A stretch of DNA of 64,000 nucleotides from Amblyomma americanum (lineage: Eukaryota; Arthropoda; Arachnida; Ixodida; Ixodidae): contig NC_135505.1 in NCBI RefSeq assembly GCF_052857255.1, forward strand, positions 45,710,520 through 45,774,519. The letters are read 5' to 3'. Made by a program: the position numbers and the translations under genes. Below the pieces are notes generated by a model. It did no database searches, was not told the DNA's origin, and saw nothing but the letters and a program-made list of their open reading frames with translations. Shown piece after piece: positions 43,237-53,328 of this stretch (the stretch's first letter is position 1; every line of letters begins with the position of its first letter).

Positions 43237-43993
43237 TACGTAGAATGCACAGTTTATATTTGGTATGCAAGGTCTGTAGTGATCCCCCATCCAGCTGTCT
43301 GTTCAGTGGGAGAGCTGACCTAGTCCAAGGTAAAGGAATCTTTGAGGGGCACGTCATGGCAGCTTGAGGAACGGTTAAAGTCAGCCGCGACAACACAATG
43401 TTCACCATTCACTTGGCTCGGTATCGCAGTAGCCCCAACACGCACGACGCCGTTTACCGTATTGTCAGACGACATGTATGCCGCCTGCACAACTATGCCA
43501 GTTTCTTTCAATGAACAGCACACGATTCACCGCTCGTTTCAGCGACGGTCGGCAGTTGGGTGGCCTTAATCCCGTTCTGCACATAGATACACACGCCGGA
43601 AGTTTTGGTAGGGTTAACACGACTGGCGTAAGCAACCATGCTAAAGTTGGGGATTGAGACAGTTTGTGATCCCGTCGCAGCGCCAACCTCTGTAAAGAGG
43701 ACAACATCGGCACTTGGCAGGAGCGAGTCACTACAAACGTCAGCCATATGGCAAAGTAACGGCCTAACGTTAAGTAAGGCAATTGTTAGAACCGTGGTGG
43801 GCTTTGTTTGCAGCGCTTTAAACCGAGCGTACGCTGTATCCAGGACGTATAGATGTATAGCCTCCTTGCGCATGCGCATCACGCACATGTGCAGTAGCGC
43901 GCGGCTACGCCGAAAGGTCAGGCGACGGAATCGGTGGCGGCGACGGCTACGACAGCGGCGAGGACCGACCATTTGCGCGGCGCGTGACGTCAC
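43237..43993 (-). pseudogene. APE-type endonuclease-like domain fragment
   Basis: On the minus strand the protein reads TIALLNVRPLLCHMAD, SADVVLFTEVGAA (position of the catalytic Glu) and TSGVCIYVQNGIKA (43,508-43,900). After a frame change near 43,510 it gives VVQAAYMSS and HCVVAADFNRSS (position of the Asp-x-Asn block; 43,320-43,500). No polymerase domain follows on its left. The wording differs from all LINE nucleases in this window. Helentron-type rolling-circle elements carry a comparable nuclease after their helicase, so that is an alternative to a LINE; neither is proven. Confidence 0.55.
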
Positions 43994-44074
43994 TCGTTTT
44001 CGCGCATGCGCATAACTCAGCAGTTCGGCTCACGCGAAGCTCGGCTCTGACCCGCGTAGTGAAGCTTTTCGCTT

Positions 44075-44161
44075 CATAAACGCAACAGCCGTGGTCGGGT
44101 TAGAACCCGGGAACTCCGGATCAGTAGTCCAGCACCCTAACCACTGAGCCACTGCGGCGGG
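44075..44161 (-). repeat. SINE (Ruka-like) head fragment
   Basis: The minus strand has CCGCCGCAGTGGCTCAGTGG (A box) and GGGTTCTAACCC (B box with one change). It is cut off at CGTTTATGAAG. Confidence 0.83.
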
Positions 44162-44615
44162 TTCACTAGAGACTTTTAGCTGAGCGTATTTGCGTTCCGC
44201 TCCGCTGGTACCCCAGCGGAGCACCAGCGGAGCGTAGCGCGAGTAAAGAGTTTTAGCGCAGCGTCTAAAACGCCCGAATGAGCGTAGTACAGCGGAGCAC
44301 TGCGCAGCCCCACCTATTGGTGAAAATCAGAGTTATGCCGAAGCGAATATGAATCGCGCTTGCTGTTGCTGTACTAAAATTGCTAAATAAAGGCGTTATT
44401 TGTGTTTATAATATATATTTAAACATTTGTGGACCTTACAATCCAATTTAAAGTATGTCGTGGTAGACAAAAAAATGCTTGGCACTGTGACGGTCAAGTC
44501 AAGCCGAAGCCCCACGCCACAAGCTGTTTTTTGGTGCGCTGTGTGTAGATTAGCACGAGTTCGCGAGTCACGACCGCATTTTGCCTCCGCCACAGCAATG
44601 TGGTAAGGTCTAGAG
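44162..44615 (+). other. Probable 5' region of the Harbinger element
   Basis: A GC-rich patch full of short inverted pieces (CCGCTCCGCTGG and CCAGCGGAGCACCAGCGGAG at about 44,197-44,235) is followed by an AT-rich stretch with TAATATATATTT near 44,410, leading to the ATG at 44,616. The transposon end is likely in here, but no matching right-hand inverted repeat could be found. Confidence 0.35.
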
Positions 44616-45876
44616 ATGCCGAAGAGCATACTCCAAGACCCGCTACACTTGTCACAGCTAAAGTGGTCAGAGATAGAAGACTTGCTGTGTCTTGAAGTCT
44701 TTGGTGAGACGCGACGTGACCCACTTTCTGTGCGCGGGCTTTTGAACATTGACGACATCGACAGTGGTGTGTTCAGGACGCATTTTCGATTCGAGAAGCA
44801 TGACTTGCACAGGCTGCAGAGGGCCTTACAAATACCTGAAGCGGTGGTAACTCCACAGAGGGTGGCAGTTCCCGGGGACGAGGCCCTGTGCATAACCCTG
44901 CGACGGCTTGCGTACCCGAACCGGCTCTGCGATCTGGAAGACCTTTTCAGGCGACACAGCTCTACCCTATCGTCTGTGACCAACATAGTTCTCGGGGACA
45001 TTGAAACGCGTTTCTTTTCATTTGTTGGATCACCTAAACAACCATGCCTGGCTGAAACTGGACTCGCTGGAAACGTTCTCTCAGGTAAGCCGTTAATAGG
45101 ATTACAGTTTTGCGAGTCAATATTTCTCACATTTTCGTTCTTTTTTTCACGCAGTTCACAAAAAAGGAGCCCCGCTTAAAAACTGCTGGGCGTTCATAGA
45201 CGGCATGGCGCGACCGATATGCCGACCATCTAGGAACCAAGAAGTTTATTTTAGCGGCCACAAACGCGTCCACGCCCTGAAATACCAGTCAGTAATGTGC
45301 CCAAATGGGATTATCTGTCAGTTAGACGGATCGTATCCCGGAAGCAAACATGATGCTGGTAAGTAACTGGCAAGCACAGCCGCCTCAACAAAGCGTTGTT
45401 TATCATTCATTCTTCACTATGCCTGGTGCTTGGAAACAGGCAAGGTTGAACGTCGTGTCATTATACAATTTATTTTCCTTCTTCCAGGTAACTTCGGTAA
45501 CAGCAAAGCATATGCAAAGTTGGAAAAGCTTGTTCAGGGGCGCAACTACGTCATCTACGGGGACCCTGCCTACCCTTTGCGGCCCCTTCTGCTTTAGCCC
45601 TATGGCGGTGGTTCCTTGACCCCTGAGCAGCAAGCATTCAACAAAGCTATGAGCAGCGTGAGGCAGGCAGTGGAATGGGGCTTCGGTAAAATTGCGAGAC
45701 TTTTTGCCTTTGTAGACTTCAAAAAAAATCAGAAGCTTTACCTCCAGAACCTGCCACGCATATACAAAGCAAGTGCACTTCTTGCGAACTGCCATACCTG
45801 CTTGTACAGCGCCCAAGTTTCTCAGTATTTTTGCCTTGAGCCACCACCTCTAGAGGGTTACCTTGCCCCTCGATAG
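44616..45876 (+). pseudogene. PIF/Harbinger transposase, three exons, one premature stop
   Basis: Exon 1 (44,616-45,084) starts MPKSILQD and has the helix-turn-helix-like part (FRTHFRFEKHDLHRL, DEALCITLRRLAYPNR). Intron 1 is GTAAGC...GCAG. Exon 2 (45,155-45,358) has WAFIDGMARPICRP (first catalytic Asp) and DGSYPGSKHDAG (the HDA-type block). Intron 2 is GTAAGT...CCAG. Exon 3 (45,488-45,876) has VIYGDPAYPL (second Asp) and SVRQAVEWGFGKI (Glu). The splices keep one frame: 469, 204 and 389 bases. The TAG at 45,595-45,597 truncates it after GDPAYPL. Harbinger (HARBI1-like) transposases cut 3-bp TWA sites together with a Myb-like partner. Apart from this stop the gene looks well kept. Confidence 0.87.
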
Positions 45877-45978
45877 TGCTTCATAAAACCACGCAGCTGC
45901 GAAAGCGAAGAGTTTATTTCATGACTGTAAAAGGGTAATGATGAATCAAAATGACATTTGGTTATTTATATTATCGAT

Positions 45979-46142
45979 AATGCAGACAAATTCGCAGCAT
46001 AAACAAGACGCACACAGAAGACAAGGAACACACAAGACAGGACTGTGCTGCACAGTCCTGTCTGCAGCTGCAGCACAGTCCTGTCTTGTGTGTTCCTCGT
46101 CTTCCGTGTGCGTCTTATTTATGCTGCGAATTTGTTTGCATT
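45979..46142. repeat. Near-perfect hairpin, 72-bp arms
   Basis: The left arm 45,979-46,050 (starting AATGCAGACAAATTCGCAGC) is the complement of 46,071-46,142 except for about four changes. A 20-base loop itself repeats CAGTCCTGTCTGCAG. It sits between the convergent 3' ends of the transposase and the coiled-coil frame. It is either a small foldback insertion or part of the element. Confidence 0.9.
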
Positions 46143-46188
46143 ATGAATAGCAACCAACTGGCCCAATCTACCATGTTACTTCAAGATG

Positions 46189-46472
46189 TTATCGCTGTTG
46201 TGCATTCAGTATACTGAGCAGTTTTTTGTCGTGATCATCAAACATTTTTTGTAGATGCTCAATGAATTTCTGTTGGTTTTCTTCCCGGGAGGATGCTTCC
46301 AATTGGAGTTTTTTTTCTTCGAGCTCCAGCTTGCGTTCCTCTAAAGCAAGGCGGCGCTCCTCGTTCTCCACTTTCCTCCTTTCAATTTCCAGCTCCTTGT
46401 TTCGAAGTTCATATTCATGAGTCTCCCTCATTGTCACAAGCTGGAGGCCCATGCTTTGTAGTCCTCGAATTC
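46189..46472 (-). CDS. Coiled-coil 3' exon, candidate Harbinger partner protein
   Basis: On the minus strand an acceptor TTTGCAG ends at 46,473 and the frame runs to TAA at 46,189-46,191. After a short start (GIRGLQSMGLQL) it is a long charged helix rich in E, K, R and L (YELRNKELEIERRK, RLALEERKLELEEKKLQLE), a typical coiled coil. Harbinger elements encode a second, Myb/SANT-like protein that often ends in such a helix, usually transcribed towards the transposase; orientation fits. The DNA-binding part was not found. Confidence 0.55.
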
Positions 46473-46497
46473 CTGCAAAGGTAGACAAACAAAGCAA

Positions 46498-47149
46498 TTT
46501 CGGCCGTCAGTTCAATTGAGTTCATGCACTGTACGGCTGCTGTGTAGTATTATAATGCCGTAGGACAAGCACAGATCCTGTGATAAAGCTCCTGTGATAA
46601 AGTTCATATTCAACTGATTAAGTATTGTATGGTTTGCAAACATGTATTTGTGTGACACCTACCTTTTAGGTTAGTGTTTCCGTGCCTGACGTACCTTGAT
46701 AAACAAATTTTGTTCCTGTGCATTTATTCGACATTTCTAGATCTATTCATGAAAGAGATGGGAATGTTTCCAATTCTGTTAAGCATTCATGTGATAAAAA
46801 AACACTTGGGTCATGAGCTGCTGCGCCATGCAAAATGTGTTTTGATTTCTGCATTCTGTCTTCCTACTCAGGCGAGGTTCTTACTGTTAATATTTGTGGT
46901 TTTTATGCATATGTTTTAAAAGTGTCAGGAATGAGTGTCAATACATACTCATAGTTTCCATATAGCCATGAACGATAATTTGTACTGTAGGGTTAAATGA
47001 AGACGGCTCTAGTTCGACTTCCACAAATCAACGGACAAAGCTGCCCAAACCCTACTCATGTCAACATTTACCCGTGTACACTTATAATGCTCTCCTGAAC
47101 ACCATTCCGCTTTGTGTGTAAATAAACATGTGGTAAACACACATTCCTA
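46498..47149. other. No gene seen; possibly intron
   Basis: AT-rich, stop-rich on the minus strand, lying between the two candidate exons of the coiled-coil gene. Confidence 0.35.
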
Positions 47150-47395
47150 AAAGACTTGCCTTTAGCCATGGCCGGCAGAATCTGTTGCCTAGCTGCAGGC
47201 TGGCGCCGGTCGACAGACGGAGGTGCTGAGGGAGGACGCTGTTGCCCTGAAATGACTTGGCTCTGCTGCTGCTGCTGGCCACCATCCGTCTGCTCTGTGT
47301 GGTCCCGCTCAGTGTCACTGGTAGCTGCAGACGGTTCCAGCACAAGCTCCTCATCATAAATTCTGAGGAACATCTGCGCTGCAGGAGTTCCTGTT
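47150..47395 (-). CDS. Candidate upstream exon of the coiled-coil gene
   Basis: On the minus strand TAAACAG at about 47,390-47,396 is a fair acceptor. The frame then reads FLRIYDEELVLEPS, a Gln-rich stretch, and PPSAPPSVDRRQPA, ending near GCTAAAG|GCAAGT, a GC-type donor at best. It lies in the right orientation to precede 46,189-46,472. Low-complexity content makes the protein call weak. Confidence 0.3.
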
Positions 47396-48849
47396 TATAA
47401 TGAATGAGAAAAGAAGGAGGCAAAATCGTACAAGGAGGGTTGCCATATTGGGCTGCTGTTCGTCCGAGCTGGCATTGAAAGTTTCCATTTGTCTATGTGG
47501 CTAGTTTTGGATTACATTTTTTGCTGCGCCCATGTCAATATGATTTGTTCTGTAATAAAGATTGTGGATGTTTTTGTATATCCTTTCTCTACTTTGTGCC
47601 AGTGTTCGAGGCATCTGCGGAGAGGCTGTTTTCTCTGTTGGAGCCCTGTTAGCTGATTGCAAACGACACGAAATTTTGTGTGGACCTCAGGATAGACTGG
47701 GAAAGTGCCCTGCGTGGGCAGCCCAACAGCCTGTAGACAAAAATGAAGGTAGAACATGCGTGCTTCTAAAGTGTATGTATCATTCCCTAGAGCTAGTCTG
47801 TCATCAGGCAATCAATGGTGATCATCAGGCTACCTCCACACTGACTGCCCTGCCTGCTATTCTAAGGCAAGAATTTATGTGTGCAAAACGTTCAAATGGA
47901 TAACACATTCTCCAAAAGGGCAAGAGAAGGGGGAAATGTCCCTCATTATCATTCGGGACATACCCCGAGGTGATGGTGGCACATCTTGTAATTGCCATCT
48001 TGTTGCACAGACACCTACCAGCCTCTGTGTAACACGATGGATCAGCATTGCACCTGCCTTGCATTGAATCATGAATCAGTGTGCTGCACTGAAAGCCCGC
48101 TCTGAAGCAATGAAAAGTATAAAATGCTGCAAGGCAGCAAGAGTGCATATTAAGAGGAATGTACACTGATGAGCAAAATTGACTTTTTGTTCTACATCAG
48201 TAAATTTGAGCGAATGAACAAGCTCCTTCAATGCGAGGCCCTGGCCCCTGTCAGGCTAAAGGAGAAATTCATCTCTTTTGTGAAAAAGTTAATCGCAAGA
48301 ATTTTAACACCTGCACCTACGCAGGACCACAAAGCGAAATGGGAGCAGCACATAGATATTACATTTCAGTGCATGGCAATTCTTTTCTTAACAGCCTCGA
48401 AACGTCTTCTCTCAGCTTCTCTAACAAACATTTTCTGTTGGATAGGCACCACAACATTATTTTTGTGTCCATTAAAAGTGCATTAAAGAGGTTACCTGCT
48501 AGCCTAAAGCTTCAGAGCGACCTGCACCTAGAGCCTGAACCAAAAAACGCAAAGTACTCAGCGAATTTTATCCGGCACTCACTCAGTGCTTTTATAACTA
48601 CAAACTCAATTTATGCAATAGAGTCTGAGTTTGCCAGCTATAAATGAAATTCAACGATATGGCATAGCCTACCGGGTTCAAAATTAATTCTGGGTAAGCG
48701 TCAGAAATGTAAAAAATGTTGCCGGCGAGCTCACGTTCCCATTGATGTCTGAGCTGGCACTCTTTGTTGTCATTCACTTATGAAACGCCACCGTCGAAAG
48801 CGTATTCAGCTAGGTCTCGGTCACTAAAACGGGCCTGAGAAATAAGGTG
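47396..48849. other. No gene recognised
   Basis: Open frames of 100-138 codons exist on both strands (for example 47,825-48,166 minus and 48,231-48,647 plus) but show no family motif. If the Harbinger partner has a Myb-like exon it should lie here on the minus strand; I could not identify it. Confidence 0.35.
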
Positions 48850-48926
48850 TCTAACTAGATCCCGCACGCGGTAGGTGCGGGATGTGATCCCTACTTCCGC
48901 CAGGTACCAACCGGTGATACAATGGG
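48850..48926 (+). repeat. Fragment of a second tRNA-derived SINE family
   Basis: CCGCACGCGGTAGGTGCGGG and CCAACCGGTGATACAATGGG match the copy at 49,224-49,465. The left part is lost. Confidence 0.65.
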
Positions 48927-48928
48927 TC

Positions 48929-49075
48929 TCTGGGACAATTTCGACTACCTGGGGATATTTAACGTGCACTGACATCGCAAAGCACACAGGGGCCTTAGCG
49001 TTTCGCCTCCATCAAACCAGGGTACTCCTGATCAATAGCCGAGCGCCTTAACCACTGACTCACCGCGGCGGGTAA
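48929..49075 (-). repeat. SINE (Ruka-like), tail missing
   Basis: The minus strand has the head CCGCCGCGGTGAGTCAGTGG, GATGTCAGTGCACGTTAAAT and GGTAGTCGAAATTGTCC. The B box is eroded. It lies directly after a fragment of the second SINE family. Confidence 0.83.
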
Positions 49076-49223
49076 TAACCTGCAGCGACGGCGACGGTTT
49101 AAAAACAGGTACAGCCGGCGAGAAGAAACGCGCTCCATAAGGGTGAGAGCTCCTAGATCCCAGCTCCGTAGGACCCGGAAGCCACCCTCCTATGCCCTCT
49201 CCATACGACCACGTTAAAGATCC

Positions 49224-49465
49224 GCAAATACTTGGTCTAGTGGATGAGCATCCGCCTCGCATGCGGTAGGTGCGGAGCTCGAACCCCACTACCGCCAGGT
49301 ACCCACCGGTGATACAATGGGTGCAAGGCCTGGTGCTCGGCTTATTCAGGGTGGAATGCTTGGGAAACTGGTATCCGCTTTGTCAGGTCTCAGTGAAAGC
49401 CTCTGCCGCAGACTGAAAATTTAAGAGGACACTTAAGCTCCGCCAAAGGGTATGACGCGAGAGCG
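49224..49465 (+). repeat. Second tRNA-derived SINE family, near full length
   Basis: The head has TGGTCTAGTGGATGAGCATCC (A box region) and GGAGCTCGAACCCCAC (B box). The body has GGTACCCACCGGTGATACAATG and GGTGCTCGGCTTATTCAG. The same family lies reversed at 59,987-60,239. The tail is uncertain. Confidence 0.75.
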
Positions 49466-49549
49466 AAGTGAGTTAATTATCACATATGAAGAATTAGTGT
49501 TTCTGTACTTAACAATAATAGATCCCTAGCTGTATTCAAACCCCTCTTG

Positions 49550-49795
49550 GCGCATTAGTGCATCGGTTAAGCGATGCGCCACGGCCCTACGATGGCACGT
49601 GCTGCTAATGGTGGGCGTTGGGCTGCCCAGGTTGCCCTTCCCGAATGACCAGTCATTAATTTAACTCGCACCTGCCACGGTGGGCAGTTTGCTCACAGTC
49701 CGATCAGGCTGCGATGAGGCCTCAAGGTCACGAGACCTGGGTGGCCCAACTGCCTCCTAGGTTGCTCTCTGGGCACCACCCGCCAGATAATTGCT
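49550..49795 (+). repeat. Possible third tRNA-like repeat
   Basis: GCGCATTAGTGCATCGGTTAAGCG resembles a tRNA D-arm region, followed by GC-rich structured sequence with repeated GGGTGG/GGTGGCCCAACTGCC words. No good B box was found and there is no second copy in the window. Confidence 0.3.
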
Positions 49796-49877
49796 CGTGA
49801 TTTCTCCCTCTCAACGCCGATAACGCCGACGCCGTATTTTCTGGGTAACGTACCTTTAACGCTATGGCTTTAAAACG

Positions 49878-50745
49878 GTGAAGACGCCTCTTCATACCGT
49901 TTTAATTTACAACGACACCACAGGGGACATTCGGCTTTTAGCAGCCTGCACCACCCCTCAACTTACCCAAGATGTTCTTTACATATTTGAGTTCGTTGTC
50001 TTCACTCGCTCATCTCACGACGTCATGCTTGGCTGGGTCTTCCTTTCCACACATCAGGCTATTATCGACTGCGCATGGGCTAAGCTTGAATCGTCGCAAC
50101 TGAATCACCCTCGCTTGGGCGTACCCTCTGCTGGTTCCGGTACTGTGGTCGTTGCAGAAGACAGACGTACTGGCTTTGTCCCCAGTTTTTGTCCCACTTT
50201 CTTGTACCGGCCTTTGTGACGCAGCTGTTCTCTATGCACACTCCTTACATTTCGCTGACCCCTGGTAAGCTTTGTTACCGCATGTCGTGCTCAGAACCTT
50301 TGGTGGCTCGAACTCTATGTTTAAACCCGTTCTTCTGCCCTACAACTTTACTGATTTCAAAAGCACTTGGCAGTGTTGACTTGCACAATCTCGCCGAAGC
50401 CTACACCCCTGATGAAACTGGTGCTGCCCTTCAAATCCGCGCCATTACACCTCTTACTATCGGAGACCCGTCTCTTATCGATGTTCTTTCCCGTTCCTTC
50501 AATGCTAAATTGAAGCCTACTCAATAAGCCTACCTTGTTACGATTCTTCAGCGTTTTAAATGTTCGGTCGACTCTCATCAACCTTTCTTCAGGTGAGCCA
50601 CAGCTGTTAACCCACCATACTGAAACTGGCACTAATGCACCTTTCTGTTAGCAGTAGTACCAGGCCTCAGCTGCTGAATACCGAACCATTGACGAGCAGG
50701 TCAGCGATACGCTTGAACGCCATGTGATCCGAAAACTAGAAATGA
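49878..50745 (+). pseudogene. Ty3-type pol fragment: protease end to start of RT
   Basis: HDVMLGWVFLSTHQAIIDCA at about 50,020-50,079 is the C-terminal conserved part of a retropepsin. A spacer with VDLHNLAEAYTPDETGAAL follows, and then, in other frames and through stops, HHTETGTNAPF and RTIDEQVSDTLERHVIRKL, the entry segment of Ty3 reverse transcriptase. It ends before the polymerase core. It is a different family from the elements at 2,461 and 52,368. Confidence 0.72.
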
Positions 50746-51079
50746 TTAGGAGCATTCCTTAGACCTTAGAGGAGGCTTGGACGTTGGGTAATTCGATCAA
50801 TCCGTTTCAGCGGTTTCCGCTTAATGACTTGGAAATGTATGGTGTTGCATTGTTCCGTTGCAAGGCGTGCTCTTTAGTTTTTGGTTACTTGAAATGGGCG
50901 TTCACATGCTCGAACTGTCAGGAAGGATGAATTATGGTAGTTTTAAACGACCCGATGTACCACTTAATGATCCTGAGAAACTTATCTCAAGGTAGGAGAA
51001 CCACATTTGCATTTTAAACACAGCTGTTACGTTGCCTGACATAATAGAGACTAAGACGGGAGCCAGTCCCAGCTCATTC
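50746..51079. other. No gene seen
   Basis: Unassigned DNA between the pol scrap and the microsatellite. Confidence 0.4.
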
Positions 51080-51385
51080 CATACATACATACATACATAC
51101 ATACATACATACATACATACATACATACATACATACATACATACATACATACATACATACATACATACATACATACATACATACATACATACATACATAC
51201 ATACATACATACATACATACATACATACATACATACATACATACATACATACATACATACATACATACATACATACATACATACATACATACATACATAC
51301 ATACATACATACATACATACATACATACATACATACATACATACATACATACATACATACATACATACATACATACATACATACA
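51080..51385. repeat. (ATAC)n microsatellite, about 76 units
   Basis: 306 bases of CATA repeats without visible interruption. The long Tyr-Ile-His-Thr and Met-Tyr-Val-Cys frames it creates are artefacts. Confidence 0.98.
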
Positions 51386-52367
51386 AGTTTTATTCTTCAC
51401 AAAGAAGTGGAAGGAGGTGGAAGGAAAAGCCGTACATTTGCGGCTCCGAGAGCAAGGCTCAGAGGTTGAACAAAAAGTCGCCTGTTCCGATTACATTCAC
51501 ACCTAGGTCACCGTAAGCTGTCTCAACAGAAGACCAAGTTATGTATTAAGATCAAAGACTGATTTCTAAAGACCTACACAAACCAGGACGCTCTAATGTA
51601 AGGCCCATTGCACCAGCTTGTTTACCTAATTATACCTTCAAAAAATGGTTAAGCTATTAGAGAAGACAGGAAACAAAGGGTTAAGCACTAGCAAGTGCAC
51701 GTGTTCAAAAATAAGAGAATTGTATTCAGGATAATGTTCATAAATATACATGGTCACAAAGGAGAAGAATGCTTCCGATACATTCAAGAATACGTAAGAA
51801 TGAAAGAATACAACATGGAAATAAATAAATAAAAGCGAATTATTCAAGAAAAGAAGCCACACACCTCGCCAAGGTATGAAAAAGGGCTATACATATTCAT
51901 ATATCAGGAAAATCATACCAGACTCATATGGCGCGAGGAAAGACGGATGAAGTGAAAGCATCTGAAGGTTTAACGTGCGAGTAAAACTAACGCGAGTATG
52001 CAATTGTCTACACATTCACAGGGTAGTGTTAAATGGCAAGGGAGAGCGATTATCATTACATGCCTATTTTTTGTATAGTGTAATGAAGTCATCGAATAAC
52101 AAAAGCCTTTTTGTCAGTACTTCCGAGGGGTTTCGTTGTTGGACATAATGGCGCGGCCTGTTGCATCCCCAGCGATACAATCTTCGTGAAGGTGAGAGAA
52201 GCTATTGTCTTCGTTCCTGCCAGACTTCGCCTCATGCTACAAGGGTCTTGCTACGAGGCTCAGGCGGTATTCCTTTCTACTTACTAGACTTGACAAATAC
52301 CGTACAGGGTTGCCGATAAGGCGCGCATTTAACGAATTCTAGAATTTCTAAAAACAAGAGATATTAA
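51386..52367. other. No gene seen
   Basis: AT-rich in the middle, no motif-bearing frame. It ends abruptly at the truncated Ty3 polymerase at 52,368. Confidence 0.4.
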
Positions 52368-52653
52368 CCTTCGAGAAATTTGCACACCGCTGTCTTAACA
52401 GCCGGCGGTTCAAACTGTTGAAGAGCAGCTGTTTTCTGTGGGTCTGGGCGTACTCCTTCGTTGCTAACGATGTGGCCTAGAAACAGCAGCTCTTCGTAGG
52501 CGAAGTGGCACCTTCGAGAAATTTGCACACCGCTGTCTTAACAGCCGGCGGTTCAAACTGTTGAAGAGCAGCTGTTTTCTGCGGGTCTGGGCGTACTCCT
52601 TCGTTGCTAACGATGTGGCCTAGAAACAGCAGCTCTTCGTAGGCGAAGTGGCA
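52368..52653. repeat. 143-bp tandem duplication inside a Ty3 polymerase
   Basis: CCTTCGAGAAATTTGCACACC begins at 52,368 and again at 52,511, and the copies agree except for at least one T/C difference (TTTTCTGTGGG versus TTTTCTGCGGG). The length is not a multiple of three, so it breaks the reading frame. Confidence 0.92.
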
Positions 52654-53325
52654 CTTCTCTGCTTTCAAGGTTAGCCCAGACGACTTGATGGCATCTAGTA
52701 CTATTCGAAGTCTTTTGAGGTGCTCTTCAAAGTTCGAGGCGAAGACAACGACGTCATCTAAATATACCAGACAAATTGGCCACTTCAGGCCTGCCAGCAC
52801 TGTATCCATTACGCACTGAAACGTCGCTGGTGCGGAACACAGACCAAATGGCATCACCTTGAAGTCAAACAGCCCATCCGGAGTGATGAAAGCTGTCTTC
52901 TCGCGATCTCTTTCGTCGACCTCAATTTGCCAGTAGCCGCTCTTGAGGTCCATCGATGAGAAATATTTGGCGTTGCAGAGGCGGCCCAGTGTGTCGTCGA
53001 TGCGGGGGAGGGGGTAGACGTCCTTCTTTGTTATGTTGTTCAAGCGGCGGTAATTAACGAAGAATCGAAGTGCGCCGTCTTTCTTTCTCACTAGAACAGC
53101 CGGGGCCGCCCATGGGCTGTTTGAAGGCTGGATGACGTCGTATTGAAGAATTTCTTTCACTTGATCCCGGATGGCTTGTCGTTCTCGCGGTGACACACAG
53201 TAGGGGCTTTGACGGAGAGGTCGGACGTGTCGGTCCATTATAATGCGATGCTTGGAAATTGTCGTTTGTCGGACCTTCCGCGATGTCGAAAAACACGCAC
53301 TGTAGCTTCGAAGCAGATTGCGCAT
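52368..53325 (-). pseudogene. pol: Ty3-type reverse transcriptase, 3'-truncated
   Basis: The minus strand shows YCVSPRERQAIRDQV, SPWAAPAVLVRKKDG, FVNYRRLNNITKKD, SSMDLKSGYWQIEV, VMPFGLCSAPATFQ, the catalytic CLVYLDDVVVFA (about 52,740-52,790) and LFLGHIVSNEGVRPDP. It stops inside the connection region at 52,368; RNase H and integrase are missing. A TAG lies in frame at 53,326-53,328. This element is distinct from the one at 2,461. Confidence 0.92.
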
Positions 53326-53328
53326 CTA

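Noticed and set aside
47562..47720. Possible hAT-type dimerisation motif (plus-strand phrase resembling SAERLFSLL)
   Set aside because: A stop follows within the motif and no other hAT block is present nearby; coincidence is more likely.
50932..51469. Long open frames of repeating Tyr-Ile-His-Thr or Met-Tyr-Val-Cys
   Set aside because: Produced by the (ATAC)n microsatellite in three frames on both strands; not genes.
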